A stretch of DNA of 64,000 nucleotides, taken from assembly GCA_964391675.1 (NCBI GenBank), contig CAYMMX010000002.1, positions 62,001 through 126,000 on the forward strand. Direction: 5' to 3'. Positions 35,409-43,923 of the stretch are shown piece after piece. Under the pieces are notes generated by a model, which saw only the letters and a list, made by a program, of their open reading frames with translations, was not told the origin of the DNA and ran no database searches. The stretch comes from CAYMMX01 sp964391675. Lineage in GTDB: Bacteria > Cyanobacteriota > Vampirovibrionia > Gastranaerophilales > Gastranaerophilaceae. How positions within the stretch are numbered: the first letter of the stretch is position 1; every line of letters starts with the position of its first letter. The position numbers and the translations under genes were made by a program.

Positions 35409-37124
35409 ATGGAAAAAACAGAAACACAAAAAACAATTCAAATGAATTTTGAAGGAATTAAACAATTATCCATAATGTATAATGACCTTGGGATGCTTAA
35501 TTATCAGGATAAAAAATATGAAAAAGCATTAAATGATTTTGAAGAAGCAATAAAATATTATGATATTATATTCAAAAGTTTAGATAGAACCGCTCCTGAT
35601 AATCAAAGTTTTTTAAATATATTACAGCAACAAATTACAGAAACTCGAGTTTATATTATAGATATTTCAAAAAAACTTGGTGATGAAAAGTTTGAAATGC
35701 AAGAATATGAAGAAGCTCTTTCATTTTATAAAAACATAGTATATTGTGGTTTAGATGAAACTATTTGTATAAAAATATCGGATTGTTTAATTGAATTAAA
35801 ATCATATGTTTCCGCAGTGGGTTTTTTAGAAATGGCTGTTGGAATAAATCCTGATAATGTTGATCTCCTAGTGCAAATTGGTGATATTTATAGAGATAAA
35901 ATATGTAACTATGAGAAAGCAATATATTTTTATGAGAAATATCTTGAAAAAGAACATGAAAATAAGAGAAATTTAGCTATAGTATATTGCCTTGCCGGTC
36001 ACTCCTATGAGAAATTAGATAGGTATAAAACTATAGATAAACAGATAAATTATTTTGAAAAAGCAATAGAAGTAGACCCGACATTTGTTCAAGCTTATAA
36101 TCACCTTGTTTTAATTTATCCTGTTTTAAAAAGATATGATGATGCTCTAAATTGTTATAAAAAGATTTTTGATCTTGGCGCAACTATGGATAATTTCTTT
36201 GCTTACGCATGCTTAAATATCCAACTTAAGAATTTTAAAGAAGGTTGGAAATATTATGAATATAGGTTCTCAAAAGAAAAAGATTTTACAGAATATCCAA
36301 AAATGCCAAAACCAAAATGGAAGGGTGAAGATATTAGTGAAAAAACATTGTTGATCCAGTGTGAACAAGGATTTGGAGACATTATTCAATTTTCACGATA
36401 TATAAAATTATTGCAGCCACAAGCAAAAAAAATACTTTTTAGAGTTCGAAATGAACTTGTAGATTTATTTAAATCTAATTTTGATGGAATTGAAATAATT
36501 AAAAATTCAACTCCATTGGATAGTATAGATTTCGATTGTCATATTCCATTAATGAGTTTGCCATACAGATTACAGGCTACAGTTGAGGACATTCCTTTTA
36601 CAGATGGATATATAAAGGCTATTCCTGAAAAAATTAAACAATATAAAAAAGATTATTTTGACAACGACAAGATAAAAATTGGTATTTCATGGCGTGGTGC
36701 TTCATATGGAAATAGAGAACGTGATATTCCTCTGGAAACTTTTTTGCCATTAGGAAGACTTAAAAATGTACAATTATATTCTTTGCAGAAAAGTTTTACA
36801 GTTGAAGAATTAGATAAATTGCCTATGGACATAGAAATTATTAAGCTTGGTAGAAACTTTAATACTTTTTCAGATACGGCAGCTGCTATTGCAAATTTAG
36901 ATTTCGTTATTAGTTGTGATAATGGAACGTTTAACCTTGCAGGGGCAATGGGTGTAAAAACATCTTTATTATTAAATTTCAATTCTGACTGGCGATGGTT
37001 CTCTGATGGGGATGAAACGCCTTGGTATAAAAATGTAAAAGTTTATAGAATAGAAAAAGAGACAGATGCTTGGGATGAACTTATGCATAAAGTTGCTTCT
37101 GATCTTTCCGAACAAATAGGATAA
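35409..37124 (+). CDS. TPR protein with GT9/GT41-like glycosyltransferase domain (copy 1)
   Basis: 571 residues. The first 280 are tetratricopeptide repeats (for example KKYEKALNDFEEAIKYYD and CNYEKAIYFYEKYLEK). From about 313 the GT-B-like part begins with LIQCEQGFGDIIQFSRYIKLL, and ends with FVISCDNGTFNLAGAMGVK (substrate loop), a pattern seen in TPR-linked heptosyltransferase-like proteins. The gene pair is in tandem 4 bases apart. Predicted to glycosylate proteins or build surface sugar in the cytoplasm; no partner proven. Confidence 0.8.
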   Translation: MEKTETQKTIQMNFEGIKQLSIMYNDLGMLNYQDKKYEKALNDFEEAIKYYDIIFKSLDRTAPDNQSFLNILQQQITETRVYIIDISKKLGDEKFEMQEYEEALSFYKNIVYCGLDETICIKISDCLIELKSYVSAVGFLEMAVGINPDNVDLLVQIGDIYRDKICNYEKAIYFYEKYLEKEHENKRNLAIVYCLAGHSYEKLDRYKTIDKQINYFEKAIEVDPTFVQAYNHLVLIYPVLKRYDDALNCYKKIFDLGATMDNFFAYACLNIQLKNFKEGWKYYEYRFSKEKDFTEYPKMPKPKWKGEDISEKTLLIQCEQGFGDIIQFSRYIKLLQPQAKKILFRVRNELVDLFKSNFDGIEIIKNSTPLDSIDFDCHIPLMSLPYRLQATVEDIPFTDGYIKAIPEKIKQYKKDYFDNDKIKIGISWRGASYGNRERDIPLETFLPLGRLKNVQLYSLQKSFTVEELDKLPMDIEIIKLGRNFNTFSDTAAAIANLDFVISCDNGTFNLAGAMGVKTSLLLNFNSDWRWFSDGDETPWYKNVKVYRIEKETDAWDELMHKVASDLSEQIG

Positions 37125-37128
37125 ATTA

Positions 37129-38400
37129 ATGTCTAATGATACTGATAATATTCTTAATGAATTAAGAATATGTGGAGATTTGCTTGCAAAGGAAGGTAAA
37201 TTTGCAGAAGCAATCGAATATTATAAAAAATATATCGAAATAAATCCGCATAGTGTTATTATGTACAATAGAATAGGACATTTATATGAAAAAGTTGATG
37301 AGAGTGATTATTTAGAAGAACAAGAGAAATATTTTAGAAAAGCACTGAAGCTTGATCCTAACTATTCTTTAACGTTAAGAAATTTAGCTTTTGTTTACTT
37401 TAAAATGGAAAAATTTCAAGAAGCTTTTAAATATTTTGATAGATTGTTAAATAAAGATAAATTAGCTGATGATTATGTTGCATATGCTTGCCAAAAAATT
37501 AAGACAGGTGATTTTAAAGAAGGTTGGAAATATTATGAATACCGTTTTCAAAAAACTTACGGATGTACAGATTATCCTGATTTTGAGGCAAAAAGATGGG
37601 ATGGTCAATCAATAAAAGACAAAGTGTTATTGGTTCAGTGTGAACAAGGTTTTGGGGATTCAATACAATTTGTTCGGTATTTATCAAGAGTTAAGCCATT
37701 AGTTAAAAAAATTATTTTTAGGGTTCAGGACGAATTATTTGATTTGTTCAAAATGAATTTTAAAGATATTGAGATAGTTAAAAATTCCCAATCTGTAAAA
37801 GAATTATTTTTCGATTATCATATTCCGCTTTTGAGCTTACTTTATGTATTAAAAATCGAAATGGGCGATTTCCCCTTTAGCTCGGGGTATATTAAGGCTG
37901 ATAAAAAGAAAGTAAATCATTATAAAAAAAATTTTTTTAATAACAACTGTTTTAAAATCGGTATTACCTGGAAGGGTATGGTCTTGGGTAATAAACGCAG
38001 AAATGTTCCTTTAAGGTATTTTTATCCATTGGCAAGGATGGAAAATATTAAAGTTTATTCTTTCCAAAAGGATTTTTCTCCTTCAGAAATAGAGAAAATT
38101 CCTAAAGGTATAGAAATAGTAAATTTAGGAAAAACTTTCAATGATTTTTCTGATACTGCAGCAGCAATGGAAAATATCGACATATTTATTACAAGTGATA
38201 ATTCAGTATTTAACCTGGCAGGAGCAATGGGTAAAAAAACATTTGTACTGCTTAATAGATTTTCTGAATGGAGATGGTTTTTAGATGAAGATACTACTCC
38301 TTGGTATGATAGTGTTAAAATTTTTAAAAAACAACAAGAAAATGATAATTGGAATTTATTAATGGATAAAATTATTTTTGAATTAAAAAAGACAATATAA
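37129..38400 (+). CDS. TPR protein with GT9/GT41-like glycosyltransferase domain (copy 2)
   Basis: 423 residues. Shorter paralogue of the preceding gene: TPR region about 1-150, then LVQCEQGFGDSIQFVRYLSRV (about 166), FEIGITWKGM-like centre, and IFITSDNSVFNLAGAMGKK near the end. The same GWKYYEYRF bridge occurs in both. It lacks the N-terminal 150 residues of copy 1, so it arose by duplication with loss or copy 1 by extension. A perfect hairpin terminator follows, so the pair forms one transcript. Confidence 0.8.
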   Translation: MSNDTDNILNELRICGDLLAKEGKFAEAIEYYKKYIEINPHSVIMYNRIGHLYEKVDESDYLEEQEKYFRKALKLDPNYSLTLRNLAFVYFKMEKFQEAFKYFDRLLNKDKLADDYVAYACQKIKTGDFKEGWKYYEYRFQKTYGCTDYPDFEAKRWDGQSIKDKVLLVQCEQGFGDSIQFVRYLSRVKPLVKKIIFRVQDELFDLFKMNFKDIEIVKNSQSVKELFFDYHIPLLSLLYVLKIEMGDFPFSSGYIKADKKKVNHYKKNFFNNNCFKIGITWKGMVLGNKRRNVPLRYFYPLARMENIKVYSFQKDFSPSEIEKIPKGIEIVNLGKTFNDFSDTAAAMENIDIFITSDNSVFNLAGAMGKKTFVLLNRFSEWRWFLDEDTTPWYDSVKIFKKQQENDNWNLLMDKIIFELKKTI

Positions 38401-38421
38401 TTAATATATTGTCTTTTTTAA
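38383..38421. terminator. Bidirectional terminator after the TPR glycosyltransferases
   Basis: TTAAAAAAGACAATATA (38383-38399) and its exact complement 38405-38421 pair perfectly, with a 5-base loop, overlapping the stop codon. A run of six T follows the stem on the plus strand and six A precede it, so it can stop transcription from both sides. Confidence 0.8.
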
Positions 38422-38453
38422 TTCAATTCCCTCTTCTTTTTATTTTATCAAAA

Positions 38454-38945
38454 TTATTTGCATGCACATTTGCAACGTTTAAATGGATTAATTAAGCATT
38501 TGTGGCAGCATTTTACCTCTTTTTTGATTTCTTTTCTTACGCATTTGTAATCATCTTTTTGACATTTTGTAATGATTAATTTCATTTTGCAGTCTAAGTC
38601 CCTGAGGGCTTTTCTATATGTGCGGCATTCACACTTTGTCTCACATTTGCAGTCTTTACCTCTTAGACATTGAGTTTTGCATTTAAATTCTTCAACAGCC
38701 TTTCTTGCTTCATCCTTTTGGCATTCATTTAAGCCAATTTTACAAAAATAGTTTTCCAAACACTTGCAATCCAACCATTCTTCACAACAACCGCAAGGTT
38801 CACAAGCTTTTGCACAAGGGTCACAAGGTTTTGCACAAGGATCACAAGGATCACATGGGTTTGAGCAAGGACAAGCTGCAAATGATGTTTGAATACCTAT
38901 TGACAATGCTACTAAGGTAAACAAAGCTACTAATGTTTTTTTCAT
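38454..38945 (-). CDS. Secreted cysteine-rich protein, 163 residues
   Basis: A signal peptide (MKKTLVALFTLVALSIG, cleavage near SFA|A at 22-23) is followed by a mature region of about 140 residues with 30 cysteines. The N-terminal part is CPCSNPCDPCDPCAKPCDPC; the rest alternates Cys with Lys/Glu (CKTQC, CKCETKCEC, CCHKC) in helical spacing. No named family. AGAAGGAGAA precedes the ATG at 38943-38945. A sister gene lies 226 bases upstream with the same signal type and promoter. Likely exported and disulphide-bonded, or metal-binding; not shown. Confidence 0.75.
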   Translation of the reverse strand: MKKTLVALFTLVALSIGIQTSFAACPCSNPCDPCDPCAKPCDPCAKACEPCGCCEEWLDCKCLENYFCKIGLNECQKDEARKAVEEFKCKTQCLRGKDCKCETKCECRTYRKALRDLDCKMKLIITKCQKDDYKCVRKEIKKEVKCCHKCLINPFKRCKCACK

Positions 38946-39013
38946 AATAAAATTCTCCTTCTATATTATTAACTTTGTAGTTTTACTACTCTACGTTTTT
39001 CCCAAACTTTTAC

Positions 39014-39055
39014 TATATTTTCATTCTACCTACATATAAATAAAAAACTATAGCT
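39014..39055 (-). promoter_or_regulatory. Shared promoter element of the Cys-rich gene (38454)
   Basis: On the minus strand the 18-mer AGCTATAGTTTTTTATTT (plus 39055 to 39038) is followed by TAGAAT. TAGTTT and TAGAAT are 16 bases apart. The same 18-mer, the same 16-base spacing, and TAAAAT as the -10 box lie before the sister gene. Only those two copies were found in this window by eye. Confidence 0.55.
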
Positions 39056-39107
39056 ACATTGCTAATATTTATGGGTAAATATATATTGCACATTTGGAGT
39101 ATAGACA

Positions 39108-39137
39108 GAAGGTAGTGTATATTTTTACACTACCTTC
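39108..39137 (-). terminator. Hairpin downstream of the second Cys-rich gene
   Basis: GAAGGTAGTGTA (39108-39119) pairs exactly with TACACTACCTTC (39126-39137), loop 6. It lies about 35 bases after the stop of the 39172 gene and before the promoter of the next. No long U tract. Terminator or 3' stabiliser. Confidence 0.5.
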
Positions 39138-39171
39138 CATTTACTTTTATACAGAAATTACTTAAGATATA

Positions 39172-39522
39172 TTAATCACAGCAATCATTGCATTTGTTGC
39201 ATGGATCACATTTAGTGCAACAATTTTTGTTTTCCCAAAATTTCCACCAGCTACATTTCTTACGACATCCATCACAGCAAGGATCACAGCAAGAATCCAC
39301 AGGGCATGCAGGACAAGGGTCACAGCAAGGGTCACAACAAGAATCACAGCAAGGATCCACAGGACATGCAGGACAAGGTTGTGCGCATGGGGTAATTATA
39401 CTATATGTAGGGGCAGGTAATGCGCAAGGACATGCCGGTTGACAAGGACAAGCTGCAAAGCTTGACTGAGCACTAAATGCTAATACAATAAAACTACCCA
39501 AGGTTAGTAATACTTTTTTCAT
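39172..39522 (-). CDS. Secreted cysteine-rich DPCC-repeat protein, 116 residues
   Basis: A signal peptide (first 23 residues, ending SSFA) precedes about 93 mature residues with 28 cysteines, near 30 per cent. The middle is built of DPCC, DSCC and CPACPVD units. A single WWKFWE segment interrupts the Cys run. No known domain; metallothionein-like or keratin-like surface proteins have comparable Cys content, but the ordering differs. AAGGAG lies before the ATG at 39520-39522. It shares signal type and promoter element with the 38454 gene. Confidence 0.72.
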   Translation of the reverse strand: MKKVLLTLGSFIVLAFSAQSSFAACPCQPACPCALPAPTYSIITPCAQPCPACPVDPCCDSCCDPCCDPCPACPVDSCCDPCCDGCRKKCSWWKFWENKNCCTKCDPCNKCNDCCD

Positions 39523-39581
39523 AGTTTAAATCTCCTTATTAATAATTAATTATTGCAATCTTTTTTAAATTGCAATTGTTT

Positions 39582-39616
39582 ATATTTTATAACTAGAAAA
39601 ATAAAAAACTATAGCT
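39582..39616 (-). promoter_or_regulatory. Shared promoter element of the DPCC-repeat gene
   Basis: The 18-mer AGCTATAGTTTTTTATTT lies on the minus strand from 39616 to 39599. TAGTTT, 16 bases, then TAAAAT gives the same geometry as in the 38454 gene. The element ends 77 bases before the ATG. Confidence 0.55.
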
Positions 39617-39651
39617 TTTAGTGTAATAAACTAATTAAACTTTGGAGTAAA

Positions 39652-41466
39652 TTATAATTTAATTGGAGTAATTACTCCATGGATTTTGTTTGCAGGGAGT
39701 TTGTAAAAGCTTACAAAAGGTGGTGTTACTTTTTTAATAATTGCAAAAATATGCCAGAAGAAATTATTTGTTTCAATATCTTCAATACCGTAAAAAATTG
39801 CTCTTTCTTTTATTTCAAGAACTTTTAAAACTTTTTCAAGTCTAAAAACTTCCATATAGCCTACATAAATACTTAAGACTTTTAATCCATCAGAAACTTC
39901 ATCTAAGTCATAATGTAGACCAAAAGCCTCATTTGTTTTATTAATTTGCACAAAAATATTTTCTTTATAGATAATGTTGTTTATAAACATAGTTTGAACA
40001 ATATAAGGCGGTACTTTTTGAATACCTCTTGCAAAAAACAAAGCTGTTCCATCTATTTTATTAACATCTTCATATAATTTTTCATATTCTTCTATAAAAG
40101 TTTCTTTGTCCATTAGGCTAATAGCTTTATACATGGCTTTTTGACCTTCTATATATAATATAATTAAAGATAATGGAATAGAAGCTATTATTAATGACCA
40201 GTAAGCACCGGTCGGAAGTTTCGAAAATGCTGCGAGTGAAAACGATATATCAATAAGCGCTAACCCAAGTGTAAAGATAAAGTGAAAAAACTTCTTTCTT
40301 AAGAAAAATATAGTGCTGATTAGAGTAATTGTTATATTAAATGTTGCTGTGACTGCAAATCCGTAAGCAGAGGCAAGGTTAGCGGATTCTTTAAATAATA
40401 AAATTACAAAAACAACAAAAGCTAATAAAAACCAATTAGCTGTTCCTATGTAAATTTGAGAATTTATTTTTTCAGAAGTATAATCAACTTTAAACATTGG
40501 AAGTATTCTTGTATTAATTGCCTGATAAATAATGGCGTATAATCCGCTAATCATTGCTTGTGATGCGATTATTGTAGCCATAAGGCTGACTATTAAAAAT
40601 GGAATATATAGAAATTTTGCCTGAGTTACAATCATGGAAAATAATATATTTTTAATGTCCGGATGAGAGAATAAAAACGCACCTTGTCCTAAATAATTTA
40701 TAACTAATACGCAAAAAACAATATACCAGGCATAAACTATTGGTTTTCTTCCAAGATGCCCCATATCAGCATATAAAGCTTCCGCTCCTGTAACACAAAG
40801 AATTACCTCTGATAAAACAAAAAATCCTGCTAATCCATTATGGAATATAAAATTTATACCATGCAATGGATTAAATGCTTGCAATACAAAAGGATCCTTT
40901 ATTAAGGCACTAAGTCCTGATGCTCCTAGAGAAAAAAACCATATTAACATAATAGGTCCAAAAATTTTTGATATTCTTTCAGTTCCTTTTTTTTGTACAG
41001 AAAATAAAATTATAGTTATGATTAAAGTTATTGCAATAATCGCGAATTGAGGAATATGCCCCATATGCGGAATGAATCTTAAACCTTCAACCGCGGATAA
41101 TATACTTATTGCCGGTGTTATTACACTGTCGCCTATAAGTAATGATATTCCTATATATGTAAGAAAAGAAAAGAAGGCAACAGATCGGTAATTTCTTAAA
41201 AGTTTTTTTAAAATTTCATTTAATACAATAGTTCCGCCTTCGCCCCTCTTGCTTAAGCTCATTGCAAGCCAAGTATATTGACAGGTAACTATCAAAAATA
41301 AACTCCAAACTATTAACGAAAGTATACTTATAATATTTTGTTGAGTTATAGGTGTAGTTAAAAATATTACTGTAAGAGTATAAATAGGGCTGGTTCCGAT
41401 ATCTCCAAAGACCAATCCCATTGCTTGTATTATATTTTTAATTGAAGTTTTATTTGTTGCATCCAT
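39652..41466 (-). CDS. kup: Kup-type potassium uptake transporter
   Basis: 604 residues with about 12 membrane helices. AMGLVFGDIGTSPIYTLTVIF near the start is the KUP signature; WLAMSLSKRGEGGTIVLNE and GDSVITPAISILSAVEGL follow. A hydrophilic C-terminal part of about 150 residues is normal for KUP. It imports potassium by proton symport across the cytoplasmic membrane. No kdp or trk gene is adjacent. Confidence 0.94.
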   Translation of the reverse strand: MDATNKTSIKNIIQAMGLVFGDIGTSPIYTLTVIFLTTPITQQNIISILSLIVWSLFLIVTCQYTWLAMSLSKRGEGGTIVLNEILKKLLRNYRSVAFFSFLTYIGISLLIGDSVITPAISILSAVEGLRFIPHMGHIPQFAIIAITLIITIILFSVQKKGTERISKIFGPIMLIWFFSLGASGLSALIKDPFVLQAFNPLHGINFIFHNGLAGFFVLSEVILCVTGAEALYADMGHLGRKPIVYAWYIVFCVLVINYLGQGAFLFSHPDIKNILFSMIVTQAKFLYIPFLIVSLMATIIASQAMISGLYAIIYQAINTRILPMFKVDYTSEKINSQIYIGTANWFLLAFVVFVILLFKESANLASAYGFAVTATFNITITLISTIFFLRKKFFHFIFTLGLALIDISFSLAAFSKLPTGAYWSLIIASIPLSLIILYIEGQKAMYKAISLMDKETFIEEYEKLYEDVNKIDGTALFFARGIQKVPPYIVQTMFINNIIYKENIFVQINKTNEAFGLHYDLDEVSDGLKVLSIYVGYMEVFRLEKVLKVLEIKERAIFYGIEDIETNNFFWHIFAIIKKVTPPFVSFYKLPANKIHGVITPIKL

Positions 41467-41516
41467 TATTATTACTTTATTATATAAACCTTAAAAATCA
41501 ATAAGGAATTTATTGT

Positions 41517-42926
41517 TTAGTCAAAAAGCTCTTTCCAATGATTTTTTATAAATAGTTCACTTGTTTTGCTTACGTGTTCTCCAAGAGGAATCGTATTTTT
41601 GTTTTTTGTTGAAAAATTTAGTTGTATATTTGTCGGTAAGAAGAAGTTATAATTAGATATATACACTTTTCCATTCGAATCCACACATAAGTTTAGTTTA
41701 TTATCATCTATAACTTTTGTTAAAAGATCTCTTTCTTTTGTTATTTGACCAAAAGGGGTCATATCTTCTTCCCCTGATGCAAAAAGTTCTTTTGCTCTTC
41801 CAATTTTTCCGATATCTTCAAAATTTTCGTTTATTTTTTTTATAATAATCTTCATATTATTATCAATTTGGGATTGTTCTTTGATGTGGTGTTGTTTTGA
41901 TAATAAGTCTTGATTATACAAATTCTCTAATTTTCTTACAATATCACTTATAAGACTATATAACATGTGCTTGTCATATAGAGGATTATTTGATTTCATT
42001 CTTGTTAAAAAACCAAAATTATTTTCTTTAATAACAGGAGTAAAAGTAAATATAGCGTTAGCTATTCTATCCGTATAAATATTTTTATATTCTAATGCTT
42101 TTTTTACATTTCCTTCTTTCTTGTATAAGTTTGCTTTTTCTAAAATTCCGTCAAACGGATTTACTGAAATTGCAATTTGATCAAATTGCTTATTATTTTC
42201 TTTAAAATATTTTATAAATTTTTCTGCTCGCCTTTGATATTTTTCACTTTTTGGATTCCAGCCGACCGAATCAAAATAACCTTTAAGTTTGAGTTTACTT
42301 TGTAATAATTGTGTTGTATCCATAAAGTCATAAATATTTCCATTTTTATCTTTCATTTCAATTTCCATGCAGTCTCCATCATGGAAAAGTTTTTTGACTG
42401 ATAAAATATAAGATTCTAAAGTGTTTATACCTAATCTTTGGTTCAATTCACTTATTCCGTCAACAAAGGAATCAAAGTCTTCTTTAGTCATAGAGCTTAT
42501 AATATTAGAATCTTTCTTAAAATGCTGAGGAACTGCATTTGCTGCACAGCTTGAACATCTATGGCTGCAGCCCCTCATTATTAAAAACTCATTCAAGTTA
42601 CTGGTTAATAATTTTATTTGATTAATTGAAAGACCTTTAAAAACTTCTATTCCGTATTGAATCCCTTCAAGTTTATCTGAGTCAAAAGAGCTAAAAATAG
42701 GATCTTTAATTTGTTTATGAATTTTGTTCACATATTTTTGTGCAAGGTCAAAAGATTTTTGAGTAATTTCTTTTTCTAAGCGTTTAAAAGAAACAGGATG
42801 ATAATAAGCTTGTTTGTAGAACTCTGCATATGGAACTTTATTAATAACAGGATTTGTTGTCTTTAAATCATTAAAAATAAATATCTGATTACTATATTTA
42901 ATATTCTCTAAGTTATGTATTTTCAT
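41517..42926 (-). CDS. Radical SAM family protein of unknown function
   Basis: 469 residues. The radical SAM cluster is CSHRCSSC (Cys120, 124, 127: CX3CX2C) after FLIMRG, a typical beta-1 context. Later segments DSVGWNPKSE and FDQIAISVNPFDG fit the barrel's strands. The first 110 residues are unrelated, with YYHPVSFKRL near 41-50. No SPASM or B12 domain is obvious. LNLCVDSNGKVYISNYN near the C terminus resembles the region of radical SAM enzymes that act on peptides or cofactors. Product unknown. Confidence 0.72.
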   Translation of the reverse strand: MKIHNLENIKYSNQIFIFNDLKTTNPVINKVPYAEFYKQAYYHPVSFKRLEKEITQKSFDLAQKYVNKIHKQIKDPIFSSFDSDKLEGIQYGIEVFKGLSINQIKLLTSNLNEFLIMRGCSHRCSSCAANAVPQHFKKDSNIISSMTKEDFDSFVDGISELNQRLGINTLESYILSVKKLFHDGDCMEIEMKDKNGNIYDFMDTTQLLQSKLKLKGYFDSVGWNPKSEKYQRRAEKFIKYFKENNKQFDQIAISVNPFDGILEKANLYKKEGNVKKALEYKNIYTDRIANAIFTFTPVIKENNFGFLTRMKSNNPLYDKHMLYSLISDIVRKLENLYNQDLLSKQHHIKEQSQIDNNMKIIIKKINENFEDIGKIGRAKELFASGEEDMTPFGQITKERDLLTKVIDDNKLNLCVDSNGKVYISNYNFFLPTNIQLNFSTKNKNTIPLGEHVSKTSELFIKNHWKELFD

Positions 42927-42995
42927 AATTGGTTGAAAATATGAACAAAATATTTTTTGTTATAATTTACAGAGCATATTAAAAATATTTTACAA

Positions 42996-43691
42996 TTAAA
43001 TATTTAGTTTATAGCCTCCGCCATAAATTGTTTCTATATATTTTTTGCCTTCAGCTATTTTATCTATTTTGGTTCTCAAATGTCTTATGTGTACTCTTAT
43101 TGTTTCAATTTCGTCATCCGGAGAGTAACCCCAGATATCGCTTAGCAGTTTTGATGAGGAAACCATATTTCCATGGTTTTGAAACAATAAATTAAATATA
43201 TCAAATTCTATCGGAGTTAATTTTGCAACTTTGTCATTTATTTTAACCGAATAAGTTTCAGGCAATAAGGTAATTTCTTTTACTGTTAATAATTCTTTTG
43301 TTGCAATAGATTCCGGAATCTGTCTTGAACGCTTTAATAAAGCTCTTATCCTAACTTTTAGTTCTTCCATTTCAAATGGCTTAACAAGATAATCATCTAC
43401 ACCTATATCAAAACCTTTAACTTTGTCATTAAGTTGTGAAAGTGCTGTCAGCATTAAAATAGGTATATTTTTTGTTAAATCATTTTGTCTTATTCTTTGG
43501 GCAACGGTGTAACCGTCAACTTCAGGCATCATTACATCCAGAATTATTGCATTAGGAAGTTCCTGTTTTGCAAGTGCAAACCCTTTTATCCCGTCAAAAG
43601 CTTGAATAACCTTGTATCCGGCAAGCTCGAGGTTAATTTTTATAAGTTCATTTATTGAATTATCATCATCAATTACTAATATTTTGTTCAT
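42996..43691 (-). CDS. OmpR-family response regulator (RpaB-like)
   Basis: 231 residues. Receiver domain (about 1-115): KILVIDDDNS, phosphorylatable Asp in ILDVMMPEVDG, and YLVKPF with the conserved Lys. Winged-helix DNA-binding domain (about 130-231): LTPIEFDIFNLLFQN, DIWGYSPDDEIETIRVHIRHLR and YIETIYGGGYKL. The pattern is near that of cyanobacterial RpaB/Ycf27. No sensor kinase is adjacent, so its partner lies elsewhere. Confidence 0.9.
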   Translation of the reverse strand: MNKILVIDDDNSINELIKINLELAGYKVIQAFDGIKGFALAKQELPNAIILDVMMPEVDGYTVAQRIRQNDLTKNIPILMLTALSQLNDKVKGFDIGVDDYLVKPFEMEELKVRIRALLKRSRQIPESIATKELLTVKEITLLPETYSVKINDKVAKLTPIEFDIFNLLFQNHGNMVSSSKLLSDIWGYSPDDEIETIRVHIRHLRTKIDKIAEGKKYIETIYGGGYKLNI

Positions 43692-43832
43692 ATATTGATT
43701 TTATAACAAAAATCTGGAAAATTATAATTAACAAAAATTAATAAAATACATTTTTTAGATGATTAGTTATAGCTTAAAATTGAGTATATTTTTGTTAAAA
43801 ATTATTAATTTTTTTCGAGTTAAAGTTAATAA

Positions 43833-43862
43833 TTACAAAAATTCAGTTTTTTATTGTATTAT
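43833..43862 (+). promoter_or_regulatory. Predicted promoter for speD
   Basis: TTACAA (43833-43838), 18 bases, TATTAT (43857-43862). Start of transcription near 43869, giving a leader of about 55 bases that holds a small hairpin and GGAGG. Confidence 0.45.
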
Positions 43863-43886
43863 GTAAATTGTCACTAAAAAGTTTTC

Positions 43887-43905
43887 GGGTTATATGTAGT
43901 AACCC
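43887..43905 (+). promoter_or_regulatory. Leader hairpin just before the speD ribosome site
   Basis: GGGTTA pairs with TAACCC around a 7-base loop. AAGGAGG starts 4 bases beyond it. A short stem at this place could modulate translation, as in polyamine-responsive genes, but pairing is only 6 bp. Confidence 0.3.
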
Positions 43906-43923
43906 CATAAGGAGGCTCATGAA

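Noticed and set aside
39290..39365. Short direct repeats of about 9-18 bases, CRISPR-like at first sight
   Set aside because: They are in-frame DPCC codon repeats inside a coding sequence with no unique spacers of constant length.
39188..39442. Plus-strand frame, Gln/His-rich, opposite the DPCC-repeat gene
   Set aside because: It is the antisense of a repetitive Cys-rich gene; its composition is a by-product of the DPCC codons and no ribosome site fits.
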